Part shown: positions 40,011 to 52,599 of the stretch, piece after piece
Position numbering within the stretch: the stretch's first letter is position 1
How the letters are laid out: each line of letters opens with the position of its first letter
Source: Mytilus californianus
Taxonomy: Eukaryota; Mollusca; Bivalvia; Mytilida; Mytilidae
Direction of reading: 5' to 3'
Assembly: GCF_021869535.1 (NCBI RefSeq)
Contig: NW_026262581.1
Coordinates: 79,575,955 to 79,639,954 of the forward strand
Length of the DNA stretch: 64,000 nucleotides
Notes under the pieces: model-generated
What the model saw: only the letters and a program-made list of their open reading frames with translations
Database searches by the model: none
Told to the model about the DNA's origin: nothing
Made by a program: the position numbers and the translations under genes

Positions 40011-40544
40011 AAATATCGCAAAAATGACAACACTACGTGACAGAAATACAGCACAAACAAAAGCAAGAACACTCAGCACAGAGAAACGCACAAATAAATA
40101 ATATAATAGTCGTTACAACATGTAAACCGCAGAATAACAACGAACATCTTCCATTAACGACAGTACAGGACATCACAAACAGTTACGTATTTTTGTAACG
40201 AATATATAATCTTGAAATTCATACAATTATTTTCACAATACTAGTCCAAACAATTTTCATGACTATAATGGTATTGAAAGGCTATTTCAAATAAATGCTG
40301 TGACGACGTCATAATTATTTGGACTAACACAATACTTTATCCATGGAAAATGGAAATTAACTCGACTATACTGAAAATTAAGACATATGTGAAATGCACC
40401 GAAAATACAGAATTCAAACCCCAGACGATAAGACATAACACAATATCCAACCGAAACCACAACATATGGGCATCTTGAACTTTTCAGTCATCTTTCAAAT
40501 TAACGGATTTAGGCCAAAGTTATTCAATTTATACTATGAAATAA

Positions 40545-40690
40545 CTCATCAAAGATACCAGGCTTAACATTATTATTCCAGACATGTGTTTTGTCTATAT
40601 AAAGACTAACAATGAGTGCTGAAATCAAAACAATCGGAAGGCAAAATCAATAACAAAGTTGAAGACCATTTTAAACAAAAATTTTTTAAA
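40545..40690 (+). repeat. Degraded family-3 repeat
   Basis: 'aactcatcaaagataccagg', 'tgtgttttgtctatataaag' and 'acaaagttgaagacca' follow the family-3 order. Confidence 0.5.
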
Positions 40691-41375
40691 AAATGTGCAA
40701 AAATTTGAAATTTTCCTAAACAATAACACGTGTAAAATGTGTCTATATACGGATATATGCAAAATGTATTGTCATGCTTAATTCCTTTAAAGTTTTATAT
40801 GCAAAAATGGTGTTGCTTGGTGGTTTTCTGCTTGTAAACTACATATATAAGAGATAAGACAGGTGTTATGCACCATTTCAATCTTTGAAGGTATGTGTTC
40901 ACAAACCCATCAAATTTGTAATTATGATTTGTGTCAAACACCTCACAGACATACTTTCATGGCATTTGGATTCTGGCGGAGATTTGTCTAATGGACAATC
41001 ATTCCATATCTTCTTATTTCTATGTATTCCATTTTGAAAAAAAATATCACCGTCTCGTCTTAAAGTCTGACACAACTATTGCCCAAGTTTTATACAAGTA
41101 TTACACTTATCATACCTTTAAAGTCATTTTCCAATTAATGGATTAAGACCAAAGGTATATTTCATATTATGAAACCTGCCTAAATCAACAAAGGTAAAAC
41201 TAAAGCCCGTCAAAAGTTCATTTTTGTGTGGAAGAAAAATGAATTGTCTTAAGTTATTTAACATTTGTATACACAAAAGGTCCAATCCGATCAAAATCTA
41301 TTCGATGTATACAGTTTACTCTATTGGGGAATGCTCTTGCTTCAGGTTTTGTTACACTTACTTTAACTTGTTTTG

Positions 41376-41530
41376 TAAAAAGTAAAATAACAAAAATACC
41401 GAACTCCAAGGGAAATACAAAACGGAAAGTCCTTTATAAAAAAGCAAAATCAAAAGCTCAATGGAAAACAACTGTCATATTCCTGACTTGGTACAGGCAT
41501 TTCCTTATGTAGAAAATGGTGGATTAGTGC
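41376..41530 (+). repeat. Family-4 mussel repeat, 5' and middle part
   Basis: 'aataccgaactccaagggaa', 'ggaaagtcctttataaa', 'aacaactgtcatattcctga' and 'cttggtacaggcatttcctt' run through 'gaaaatggtggatta', then stop abruptly where the 388 bp duplication region begins. Confidence 0.75.
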
Positions 41531-41567
41531 ATTTTAGGTTTCCCGTCTTTTAACATCATTCACAATG

Positions 41568-42215
41568 AAGATTATGAGATCATTATGCGGTACCTGTTTC
41601 TTGATAAGGATATGGAAACTTCTTCACCTTATATAATAGAAAAAGACAAAAACTTTGAAAAAAGGATGAAAAACGAATGTCACCCGCAGATCCCGAACTT
41701 AAGTGATTTCTACCCAGGACAAATCTATGTTCAGTGGTGTAGAATAATCGTCCAAGAAAATAATAATGTGGACTAAAAGTCGTACAATATTTCGAAAATA
41801 TTTTATACACATAAATTACGTCGATTATCAAATCTTGATGCCATTGATTTAGTCAGACAATATGTTTAAAGCAACCCTGAAATAAGCAGGAACACCTTGA
41901 TTGCATTGACAGTTTACAAACAAATACGTCCACATAGGTAAGTGTTTTGATAATCAAGATTATGAGATCATTATGTTGTACCTGCTTCTAGACAAGGATA
42001 TGGAAACTTCTTCACCTTATCTAAAAAAAAAAAAAGAAAAACGAAAGACACCTGCAGTGGCTGAGAATAATCGTCCAAGAACATGATAATGTTGTCAAAA
42101 AGTCATACAATATTTTGAAAAATATTTTATATTCACAAATTACGTCTATTATGAAAGCTTGATGCATTGAAAGCCTACACAAAAAATACGTCCACATAGC
42201 TAAGTGTTTCAATAA
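41568..42215 (+). repeat. Direct duplication, 388 bp unit; second copy internally shortened
   Basis: 'gattatgagatcattatg' recurs at an offset of 388 bp (41570 and 41958). The blocks 'ggatatggaaacttcttcac', 'agaataatcgtccaagaa', 'tacgtccacatag' and 'taagtgttt' recur in the same order. Copy 2 lacks about 90 bp in the middle. Copy 1 carries an open frame (41585-41776) of natural-looking composition ending 'YVQWCRIIVQENNNVD'; I do not recognise it, and copy 2 has lost it after the first third, in an A-rich tract. Confidence 0.8.
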
Positions 42216-42219
42216 TCAT

Positions 42220-43600
42220 ACAAACAGGATTATTTCAGAACAAAACACCGTTTAAAATAAATTTAAAAAAAACCAGTCATTGAAAGAAATGAATTAAATG
42301 ACAAGAAAAGATAGTAAAGAGGATGGGAAAACATTAAGAAACAGAACAAGATATGACTTTTGGAAAAACCTATGCCATGTTTTGACCAGGTGGATTCGAA
42401 ATTGCGGTTTGAATTTGTAGTATGATATTTCATTGAATGAACATCTTGAATGTGATTTATGAAAGACTCTAATTTACAACTGAGTAGCACGTCAGAATAG
42501 GGTAATTGAATAAGTTATTTAGCTAAAAGTATGAAATGTATGTCAAATTTTATCATAAGGCCATCATATAATTGATATCAAATTCAAGTCTATAGAGAGT
42601 ATCATAGCATATCAGTTAGTAATGGGCATTTAAATCATGATAATGAGAGAATTCTATAGAAGAGCCCATGAATATCGTTGATAGTATATGTACGATATTA
42701 AAAGGATATATAACACACAAAAAATGTGTCAAAATGATAATATTTCTGCAAATATGTCATCTCTAGCTTTTTTTTTTAAATTCTTTAACTGAAATAGTTT
42801 CACATTAAGATTTTACAAACTTATGTTTCTCAACTCACTTAACACATTAGTAGTTATTAGCCCTACCACAATCCAATAAAATGGTCGACGTGTGACTAGT
42901 TTGCTATGGCACTGTATACTAGTAAGTCATTTTCAGATACACCTTGTAATAACACATATTTTTGTTCAAAAGCCCCCAAAACAAATCTAATTTCATAAAC
43001 CGTAAAGCCTTTAAGGTAATGTAAGGTCTCGACAATTCACTTGGAACTCAATCAGACTCCAACGACACTTGTTAAATTGAAATTCTGGTCAATCATAAAT
43101 TTATTTATGTTGATTTGGAATTTCAACTAAAGACGAGGAACTGGATCTTCTTTCATTTTTTGGATACCTGAATTTTATAAGTATGTTATATTGCATTGTT
43201 GTTCGTAACTGTCTCTTCTAGGGGAGAGGTGAATAAGAAGAGGATAATCAAAAATTCATAAAAATATGTTAAGCCCTGTTGTCACTATCAAAGTTTTCTT
43301 TGACATGGACAAACATTTTAAAAGAATTTTGACAGTGAGAACTGTCAAAGAAAACGCTGATAAAAAATGAAGAACTTTTATAGAATATAATCTCGTCCTA
43401 TTTTTCTTGAAGATTGGATGGACTGAGAAGGTAATTAGCCATTTAGAGTTTAGTTTAGGCTTAATGCAATTTTGTTTACAAAACAAAAACACATAGAAAA
43501 AAGGCTAGAAAGGAAAAACTGAATAAGAGAGATGACTTTCAGTAAAATTTAAAGGACATTATAATTGACAAATGGTATTTCAGAGAAATTGATTTATTGA
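42220..43600. other. No gene recognised
   Basis: AT-rich DNA; no repeat family or exon could be assigned. Confidence 0.4.
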
Positions 43601-43611
43601 GATCAAAGAAG

Positions 43612-43745
43612 AAGCGTAAAAGAGGCAGAAGATACCAAACAAAGGTAAACTCAAAACTAATAAGTCGACAAGACACCGACAAAACTATGGCAAAACACGA
43701 AAAACGACGAAAAGACCATCAGCAGTCTACAAAACAATACATATA
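43612..43745 (+). repeat. Diverged family-2 repeat
   Basis: 'aaaagaggcagaagatacca', 'aaactcaaaactaataagtc', 'acaccgacaaaactatggca' and 'gcagtctacaaaacaa' match family-2 blocks with many changes. Confidence 0.65.
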
Positions 43746-43749
43746 AAAC

Positions 43750-46010
43750 AAGTATGTTTAATATTCTAAACGTAAAGACAGGTTCAAAGAATTAGTGAAC
43801 TCCTTTTTACAAAAACAAAATGGTCAACGTAGATACACATACTTTTTTAGGGATGGAAAATCATACTCAAATAACTGATCCAAACAGAAATTATCAAAAG
43901 CTGTTATCATCAACGTAATCGCTTGTTTTGATTAGATGACTGCATCTCAAGGGAATACACAATGAAATAGCAACTAAATGACACATCTAGAGGGTGACAT
44001 ACAGTCTCAACAGAAAAAATATACAATATAGCAAGCTCTAAATCGCCCTGAGTGTAGAAAATGTTTAATAGGTTAAACAGGTACTATAACAAATCTGGCA
44101 TTAAGAGAAAATTTTCCGAAAGGCAAACAACATCGAGATATGATACGACCATCACCGGCGTAGTCAAGTGATTTTGGACAGGCGTATGAATATGTGGCGG
44201 GGTTTAGCTAGTTTTTGTTTATATCTCAACCCCCTTCCTTTTAATTTCAATCAACAGATTAACAAAAGGTTTATTCAAGAACAAACAATATTTAAAAAAA
44301 ATAAGTACAGGAAAAGCAATAGACTTTTAATAAAAAGTGCAATAGATAATAAACAAACACGCAAAACAAACATAAATTAATAAACTCTTAATATCGTAAC
44401 ATAGAATGCATGCATTTTTTTTAAAGCAAGGTCAAGGTACCTAATCATGTCGTCATACACACATTATACTTTATAGAAGATTTCATACAGCAATGTCATA
44501 GACAGTACAGGAAGACATTATCCTGTACATGGGCCTATTGTAGAGAATTACAATGCAGAAAAACGAAAGAAACTATTTATCATTGCTTCGAACTAAATAA
44601 GCGAATTGGTGTTTATCCCAAGCAATACCATACGGAGTGGTTGAACAATACAGCTGTATTATTACCTCCATCAATAAGCCTATAAATCCAAAGGACAATT
44701 CATTAACTCATTAGATTTATGAATAGTATTGCCATAAATATATATGCAAAACATTTTTTTTCAATTAATTCATACTCAACAATAAATCTCTATTTTTGGG
44801 ATAAATCTTAGTTAACTTTTTTACCAGTTAATAAAATATCTATTTTTACGGTAACGAAAACATTATTCATGTCAATGAAATCCGACACGTCACTGCAAAC
44901 ACACGCATATCCAATCATGCCAATAATAAAGCATTGGGTATTTGACGTTTCATCACGGATCCACCGGCAGCAATACTGACCAGTATGATAGCGATTTCAA
45001 AGTACAAGTTGTTTGGTTCAGTGTATAATTACTACAATAACGAACCATAATATGCGGGTCTGGAATAACCTCCATTACGTTAGATCAGATTCAAACGATT
45101 GGAAAGCTTATACAAACATCAAATTAACAACTAAGACTGTAGTAGCAAGGTTAACATTGTCTGAAGAAGTTGCAACATTGTCTTTTATAAATTATGTATA
45201 GTGTGCTTGGGTGTTTGTCTTTCTCTCCCGACTTTTTTTTTTATTTCTTTGTGTACTCGTTTTATTTGGTGGGGCGCATTTAATTTTTGGGTTCACTTGG
45301 TTACGCCTTCTGATTGTACTTTGTTGCACTGTTATACTTATTCTTTCAGTGTACGTTAAATTTGTATTCGTAAAATACACTTGTCCTGTAATTTTAATGA
45401 AGTTTTTGTGCATTGATTCTTGAATGAAGAAATAACCTGGGAGAAATTGTTGGAGGTGAATGGACATTTAGACGTCAGACTTCTTCTGGAAAATAGTAAA
45501 ACCAAACAAATGCGAAAAATAAACTATCTTTCCTCTACATATGTAATCTTTTCCATTGAATAACTGAAAACAAAATACTTTGTGAATGTGACCTTCACAA
45601 AGTATTGACCATGCTGGTCCATGCTGTTTTAACGTTAACTAAAATTTTCATTCTATGCTCTCGGTAGATGTTTTCGATCTGAAGGCCAATTGATACCAAA
45701 ATCTTACTTATGATAAAGCAGTAGATCATGCATTTGCTCAAATTTAATAATCTGGTTATTGCCTCATATATACTTGATTTACAATGGATGGTTGCATTTT
45801 ACAATTACTTGACATCTAACCACAACTCTTCAATGTTTAATCCTCTATAAGCTGTTGTATATTCTTATGTATCATAACAAAGAGAGCGATTTTGATTCTT
45901 TTATAATGTTAGATGATTTTATTTCAGGAATTTATATAAACATTCAAACGGCCAAATATCAATCACATTTAGAAAATAAGCCGGCACTGAAATAATATAT
46001 ACAGAGCGCT
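43750..46010. other. No gene recognised
   Basis: AT-rich DNA. Short open frames (44168-44380, 45013-45201, 45211-45423) are of unknown meaning. The 45211 frame is very hydrophobic and sits in T-rich DNA. Confidence 0.35.
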
Positions 46011-46023
46011 TTATTGCATACAA

Positions 46024-46085
46024 GAATAAGGAGAAGTGGTATGATTGCTGATGAGACAACTACACCTTAAAGAAATTGATGTAAA
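46024..46085 (+). repeat. Family-1 repeat, 5' stub
   Basis: 'aataaggagaagtggtatga', 'ttgctgatgagacaactaca', then unrelated sequence. Confidence 0.65.
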
Positions 46086-46759
46086 CAATGTTTTTTTACT
46101 CCTCAATTCTATATTTCCCGATATACAGATTTCTTCATACGTCAACTGAAACCGAAAAAAATTATCTCATCAATCCATCTAATTGGTTGCTGTCTTAGAC
46201 GTTTATGATTTTGCTTTGCCGTTGGTGAAAAGTGAAATAAGGTCTTGTAGTGTTTGTATGTTTTACTAGTTAAAATTTTTGAACTACTCGTGAAATGACT
46301 TTGATATTAGACTTGTTTTAAGACAACTTGACATATGACATTAATCCAATATATATTCACTTCAACTGATATATGATAATCCTTTGTTTTCTACTTTACT
46401 GCAAGTAGGGGAAACATATTTATTATGTAATAATAAGTTGAATACACTTTTGGATCATAAATTGAATTTAAGTGTTGTAATGACGTAAAAAGTATCGAGA
46501 CGGTTATAATAAAAGGAAAATCAAAAAATGAAAACAATCATGCGTCTGAAAGCGCTTTTCTGGATTTACCTTCATCGGGAATATTTGAAAGCCAATGATG
46601 TATAAGAACCGAAACAGTTGAAGAGCTATATGACCAAAAAGTACCTAAACATAATAGCCAAATCCATTTAAGGTCAACTTTGCCTGAGACAATTGAAACT
46701 TGAGTTTTTCTTAATTAATTAATGGATGATTTAAGAAAGGTTTGTTATAAATCATGTCG

Positions 46760-46850
46760 GTACCGAAGTACTGATTACTGAGCTGGTGATAATATCGGGG
46801 ACTGTATAGTCCACCAGTAGCGGTATTGATCCAGTGCTGTAAAAATGACA
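46760..46850 (+). repeat. Degraded family-3 repeat fragment
   Basis: 'gaagtactgattactgagct' and 'agtagcggtattgatccagt' resemble the start of family 3. Confidence 0.4.
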
Positions 46851-47645
46851 AAATGTCCAAATTCACAAAATATTGTTAATTGTCCCAATTTTGAATTTCT
46901 TTCTAGATTATATTAATCAAAATGATAAAGAATTTCCTATGATGTCAAGTATTTGTCTATCCACTGGTATCATCTCTGGACCCCTACGACTGAGTTGAAC
47001 ATTCTTGTTTCTTTATCTAGATATTCTGTCATTATGTCAAAATTCTTGTTCAATCCGTGTCAAATGAGGTCTCTTACAGCACGTTATGTATTGATGGTGT
47101 CAATAATTTGAGAAACATTATGTCAGAGGTGAAGATAAAAATCATTTGATTATAGCTTATGTCATGCAATCTATAGATTTGTCAATGAGTAATATTTATT
47201 GACTACAATCCATTGTAGGGGTGCACACCATTCAGTGTTGCATTCTTTAATTCTCACAGTAAATATTTATCAATTGATATGTTTTATTCTGACAATACAT
47301 ATTTGGGAATTGATCGGTTTATATCCGTTTTACTACTAGTTTTAATTTTATTGTATCTAAAAGTACTGTAAAAAACATGACAATTATAAAAACCACCATG
47401 CGTAACAGTGTGGGATCGCATACTTTTGTATCAGCAAGTTTATTAGGTACTTTGAGCTTACTTTTAATAGCTGCAAGCATTCTTTGAAACGGTATCGTTT
47501 TTAGTGTTGTGTTTGTTGTTTGCATTTTTTGGTTATACTTGTATTTTAGAGTTCAGTGTTGTTTCTGTACTTTTTTCTTGTACGTCCTTTCATGCATTTT
47601 ATTGTTCCATTAATTGATGTTAAAGGAGAGAGGGTTGGGACCTGC

Positions 47646-48140
47646 ATAAATATAAAAATAAGGAGATGTGGGATGATTGCCAACGGGACAACTATCCACC
47701 AAAGTTCAAATAAAGTGGATGTAAGCATTATAGGCAACCGTACGGCCTTCAACAATGAGAAAAACCCATACCGTATAGTCGGCTATAAAAGGCCCCGACA
47801 TGAAAAATATGAAACAATTCAATTGAGAAAACTAACGGCCTAATTTATAACAAAACAATTTACGAAAAAAAATATGACAGACGTCAACCAACGACAACCA
47901 TACAGGCTTCTGACTTAGGACAGGCACATAAAGAATGTGGCGGGGTTGAACATGTTTTTGAGCGCTAAACCCCCCCCCCCCCCCTAACCTGGGATAGTGG
48001 TGTGACAGCATAACATAAGAACAAACTATAAAAATTAGTTGAAAAAGGATCAACTCATCAGATCGATACAAAGAAAAACATCAAACAAAAACACAGACAG
48101 GAAGTTGCAGGGTATATATCCGTCCCTCATCCCTAACAAC
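47646..48140 (+). repeat. Most complete family-1 mussel repeat copy
   Basis: Blocks in order: 'aaggagatgtgggatgattg', 'gacaactatccacca', 'ccgtacggccttcaacaatg', 'ggctataaaaggccccgaca', 'gaaaactaacggcctaattt', 'ttctgacttaggacaggcac', 'gaatgtggcggggttgaaca', a C15 run (47970-47984), then 'taacctgggatagtggtgtg'. Other copies in the window are pieces of this order. No coding capacity; it is probably a non-autonomous element. Confidence 0.8.
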
Positions 48141-48242
48141 AAAAAAGACACTAAGTACAGATCTGAGAGAACTCGCAATTACTGACAGCTAGTTCAAAGC
48201 CAATAACAAATAAAATTATTTCAAAGCCGCTTCGTGTTAATG

Positions 48243-48362
48243 TATAAAAAAGAAGATGTGGTATGATTGCCAATAAGACAACTATTCACAAGAGACCAAA
48301 TGACACAGAAATTAACAACTATAGGTCACCGTACGGCCTTCAACAATGACCAAAGCCCATCT
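48243..48362 (+). repeat. Family-1 repeat, 5' part
   Basis: 'aagaagatgtggtatgattg', 'acaagagaccaaatgacaca' and 'ccgtacggccttcaacaatg', then lost after 'aaagcccat'. It follows the complete copy by about 100 bp in the same orientation. Confidence 0.8.
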
Positions 48363-48424
48363 ATGTGTCTGTCGGAAGTCAAGAAACTCATCGTGTTTTA
48401 CCTACACCAACAAGAAACTATTTC

Positions 48425-48480
48425 TATTGGTGATCACCTTAACAATGTTGATTATTGGTGATCACCTTAACAATGTTGAT
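48425..48480 (+). repeat. 28 bp tandem duplication
   Basis: Two identical copies of a 28 bp unit starting 'tattggtgatcaccttaaca'. Confidence 0.9.
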
Positions 48481-48549
48481 ACTGTAAAATATCGTTTTAT
48501 TTCAACATTTAACAGTATCACCGTACGTTTTTTATTGGTTTATACTTGA

Positions 48550-49390
48550 TAATATGGCTGCTGAATTTTATTTGAGCACTTATTCCTTTAATTTGGAAAG
48601 GACAGCTGTTCTAAAGTCAGTAGGTTTGGGGCTCATTTATAAGAGTTTTACGTAAAATTAGGAATCGAGTCTTTGCAGTTCTAACGATTGTATACAGATT
48701 AAGAGATCGAATTCTGTCACGGTTTTTATGATGTGTTATCATAACCATGATTAACCATTTCATTATGTTCTGCTATAAAACAGGTAAAATCCAGCCATAA
48801 AGATAAGTCTAAAGCTACCTTCAACCAGGATTGAATATAAAGTCATGCAAGACTGGATGTCATGAATGCAAAAGGCAATGCATTGGTATATCGATTAAAG
48901 AATGCATATATTATTGAGGTTATTTTTCTGTAATAACAATAACCGCTTACATGATGAAATGACTTTGACAAGAAGGACGTCTGCGGTTTTGTTAATTGAA
49001 AGGCTTCAAACCACATCTATAGTCAAATTGAAAACAATTTCATCTGATAGGATATAGCCATTGATCCTATAAGAAACTATTGCAGTGAAAATTGTGCTGG
49101 TCGCAGAAAGTGGATATGACTCTGAGTTCTTTGCTACTACACATTATTCAAACTAAATTTTCACTTTATGAACGACTAAGGTAGTCATAAATCATTCTGA
49201 TTTGAAGAGGTTGAAGATATATATAGTATCAACAAAGTAACAACTCAATCTTTAACGAAATGAAAAAAATATCAGTTTCAGCATCAATCTCATTAAGCTA
49301 AAAAACAATTTTTTTCTATTTCAAAACTGTCTACTGTAGATACGCATAGTATCCTCGAAAACAGTCCTAAAATTGGAACAAAGCCTAGAA
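48550..49390. other. No gene recognised
   Basis: AT-rich spacer; nothing identifiable. Confidence 0.4.
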
Positions 49391-49394
49391 ATGT

Positions 49395-49480
49395 CAAAGA
49401 GGCGAAAGATACCAAAGGGACATTCAAACTCATAAGTCGAAAATAAACTGACAACGCCATGGCTAAAAAAGAAAAAGACC
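49395..49480 (+). repeat. Family-2 repeat, 5' part
   Basis: 'aaagaggcgaaagataccaa', 'agggacattcaaactcataa', 'actgacaacgccatggctaa'. This is the best-preserved 5' end of the family in the window. Confidence 0.8.
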
Positions 49481-49711
49481 ATTAACAAGAATCTATCGAA
49501 ATTAGAGGTAATGTATCCGGAAAATAATAAAAGAAGACGGACTCGAATTTAATTTCATTTATAATGGTTTTATGGATGGATCAGCAAACATATTATATCC
49601 CCGGCCCTACTTTTAACAAGTGAACAGCAAATAAAGTAATCATAAAGTTGTACCATCAGTCATTATTGAATTTTGTTTATACAACATTGTAAATACATTT
49701 GGGATATACAT

Positions 49712-49729
49712 ATGTGTGTGTGTGTGTGT
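49712..49729. repeat. TG dinucleotide microsatellite
   Basis: About nine TG units. Confidence 0.9.
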
Positions 49730-49849
49730 AGCAAAAGACCGACTTTGACGAAGGTCATTTGTGTTGCTGAGATATTTGTCTTTCTATACGACATAATTTC
49801 TTCATGTTCGTAATTATTTATAATCGACATCGTTGTGCACAAATCTTTA

Positions 49850-50070
49850 GACGTATGTTTTTTTTTTCTTGTTTGTGTAGCATCCTTATTTTACTGTCGA
49901 TCCAATTCCTATTACTTTAGCTGGTCGGTTGATTTCTGTAGACTCTTTTAACTTTTTTTTTTTTTTATCTCATTGTTTGTATTGTATTATGAAAAATTAT
50001 TGATGTTTTAATGTTTATGCCCTTTGGGGCCCATAATTGGAAATAAAAATATCTTATCTTATCTTTACAT
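49850..50070 (+). mobile_element. Probable 3' end of a LINE-type retroelement
   Basis: 'tatgccctttggggcccata' is followed by 'attggaaataaaaatatc' and a short 'ttatc' pentamer tail at 50052-50068, behind a T-rich stretch. A conserved 3' end running into a short simple-repeat tail is typical of some LINEs, and I associate this GGGGCCC sequence with mussel elements. No reverse transcriptase is present upstream. Confidence 0.45.
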
Positions 50071-50591
50071 ATATTTTTCAGACCTATGAATTTAGTGTCA
50101 TTAAACAACACTTTATCTTATTTTATCTAATAAATCATCAGTTGTGATAAATCTCGTCACAATATAACTATTTTCCCAAACATGTCAAATATTTGTATCT
50201 CAAGTGTGAAATATGTCATTCAAAATTATGATTGCATCTCCTTCAGTGGGGTAAAACAGTCAAAGTCTTCTCATCGTTATTTATTTCATGTTCAGAAGTT
50301 AACTTTAATTTTATATATAGAACGTCTTGGTGATAGTCAACGACTATTCGTACGAAGTCGTTGGATCGTTATGAAAAACTATATGGTGGGCCTACACAAA
50401 AAGTACAAAAATACGTCAAAAAGTGTACAACACTAGAATAGAAAAAAAAATAATACTCAAATATAAATACATTTTTTTTTAATATTTCGGATTACAACTA
50501 TCCTTCTTCACATACAATGATTCCATTGACGTAACAATGTGAACAAATCATGTGTAAATCGAGGAGTACTCTCAGATGTTGATGTAACCAC

Positions 50592-50904
50592 TCATTATCG
50601 AGGGTCTGGATGGGGGTAAACAGAATGGAGAATAATGGGCAAAAAATATAAAGAATCGAGAAAAATAGACTAACAGATAAAGAATAGAGAATAACGGGGT
50701 GCTAAGATATAAAGAATAGAGAAAAATGGACCAAAAATATAAAGAATAGAGAAAAATGGACCAAAAAAATAAAGCATAGAGAAAAATGGACCAAAAATAT
50801 AAAGAATAGAGAAAAATGACCTAAAATATTAAAGAATAGAGAAAAATGACCTAAAATATTAAAGAATAGAGAAATGAAGGACCCCATCCAGAGCCTCATT
50901 ATTG
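50592..50904 (+). repeat. Minisatellite (30 bp unit) enclosed by ~22 bp inverted repeats
   Basis: Eight or so units, the cleanest reading 'aaagaatagagaaaaatgga' plus 'ccaaaaatat' (30 bp), at 50640-50880. The flanks 'cgagggtctggatgggg' (50598-50614) and 'ccccatccagagcctc' (50882-50897) are inverted copies of each other. The same leading sequence precedes the related array at 17591. The whole looks like a mobile unit with a tandem core. Confidence 0.75.
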
Positions 50905-50944
50905 AATTAATAAATTTTCAAAAGGTCGACTTATGATAAAGAGA

Positions 50945-51213
50945 TGTAAGAAGATGTGGTATGAGTGCCAACGAGACAACTCTCCATCCAAGTCACAATT
51001 TGTAAAAGTAAAGCATTATAGGTCAAAGTACATCCTTCAACACGGAGCCTTGGCTCTCACCGAACAGCAAGCTACAAAGGGCCCCAAAAATGACTAGTGT
51101 AAAACCATACAAACAGGAAAACCAACGGTCTAATCTATAAAAAAAAAAGCGAGAAACGAGAAACACTTATGAACCACATCAACAAACGAAAACCACTGAA
51201 CATCAGGTTCCAG
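50945..51213 (+). repeat. Family-1 variant (subfamily b), left arm of a large inverted pair
   Basis: 'aagaagatgtggtatgagtg', 'gacaactctccatccaagtc', 'gagccttggctctcacc' and 'aaccacatcaacaaacga' appear in reversed form at 52107-52388. The two arms face each other with a spacer of about 890 bp. Confidence 0.8.
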
Positions 51214-51524
51214 GTCTTCATTTGGAAATTGTTAAATTTGTAAAACTATTCAATCGTGATAATGGTAGGTCTCATAAATGTATATGAATGAACTACCCAG
51301 GTACCATTTTCAAGTATATATTGTTTCAACTATTTTCATAGAAAGTTACTATCAAATTGTGGACAACAGAAAAACGGACCAAGAGGGAATATTTTCTTTT
51401 CGACAAGTAGAGCTTAAACTCACCTATACAACTTACAATAATTTATAAACAATAACACTGTCTTTAACATTACCAAGTTACTGTATAAAATCATTTTTAT
51501 TTGTGAACCATAAAATTGAGAATG

Positions 51525-51680
51525 GAAATGGGGAGTATGTCAAAGAGACAACAACCCGACCAAAGAGCAGACAACAACCGAAGGCCACCAATGGGTATTC
51601 AACGCAGCGAGAAATTCCCGCAACCGGAGGTGGTCCTCAGCCGGCCCCTAAATAAAATTGTGTACTAGTTCAGTGAAAAT
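51525..51680 (+). repeat. Separate repeat ('aacaacccgaccaaagagca')
   Basis: 'tggggagtatgtcaaagaga', 'aacaacccgaccaaagagca', 'gcgagaaattcccgcaaccg' and 'cagccggcccctaaat'. One copy in this window. I associate it with mussel genomes and it starts with a family-1-like pattern. It lies in the spacer between the inverted arms. Confidence 0.6.
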
Positions 51681-52106
51681 AGACGTCACACTAAACTCCA
51701 AAACATATAAATGAACTATTATTTATATTGTAAAAATATTTCCTTTCTCCATTTAAACTGTATACCTAACAACAAAATTATTTTCATTTTCCTGTGTATA
51801 ATATTATTGTAAATGGCGGATTTTTGTTTTTCTGAAATTGTTTAACATTTCACAGCGGTATAATACTGTTACTTTAATTATTCATCCCTTATTTTATTGA
51901 TTTTGTATTTGCATTGTATCATAGATCAAATTTATTCGTTCAGTGTATGTTCACTTGTGTTAATATGTCTTTTGATTGAGTTAAGCCATTTCAATTGATA
52001 TTTTATAGTGTGTCTTTCTATGTTGTGATGTTACACTATTGTTTCAGATAAGGGTGAAGGTTTGGTACCATTAAAACGTTTAAACCCGCTGCAATTGTTT
52101 GCACCT

Positions 52107-52388
52107 GTCCTAAATCAGGAATCTGAGGTTCAGTAGTTGTCGTTTGTTGATGTGGTTCATAAGTGGTTCTCGTTTCTCGTTTTTTATATAGATTAGACCG
52201 TTGGTTTTCACGTTTGAATGGTTTTACACTAGTAATTTTTGAGGCACTTTATAGCTTGCTGTGGCGGTGTGAGCCAAGGCTCCGTGCTGAAGACCGTACT
52301 TTGACCTATAATGGTTTACTTTTATAAATTTTGACTTGGATGGAGAGTTGTCTCATTGGCACTCATACCACATCTTCTTATATCTATA
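52107..52388 (-). repeat. Family-1 subfamily b, right arm of the inverted pair
   Basis: 'gatgtggttcataagtggtt', 'gtgagccaaggctccgtgct', 'ttgacttggatggagagttg' and 'cactcataccacatcttctt' are the reverse complement of the left arm at 50945. Confidence 0.8.
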
Positions 52389-52393
52389 AAATT

Positions 52394-52530
52394 AAAAAAA
52401 CATACAAGACTAACAAAGGCCAGAGGCTCCTGACTTGGGACAGGCGCAAAAATGCGGCAGGGTTAAACATGTTTTGTGAGATCTCAACCCTCCACCTATA
52501 CCTCTAGCTAATGTAGAATAAAGAAACACA
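52394..52530 (+). repeat. Family-1 repeat, 3' half
   Basis: 'ggctcctgacttgggacagg', 'gcggcagggttaaacatgtt' and 'gatctcaaccctccacctat' match the second half of the 47646 copy. It is joined head-on to the reversed arm that ends at 52388. Confidence 0.7.
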
Positions 52531-52599
52531 TAGCAATACGTATAGTATAGTATATATACTCTCATTTACGCAGCTTTCAATCATCAGAACTAATTATAA

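Noticed and set aside
45013-45423. Two adjacent plus-strand frames, the second very hydrophobic
   Set aside because: No recognised family; the hydrophobic one is explained by T-rich DNA, and the opposite strand is open as well.
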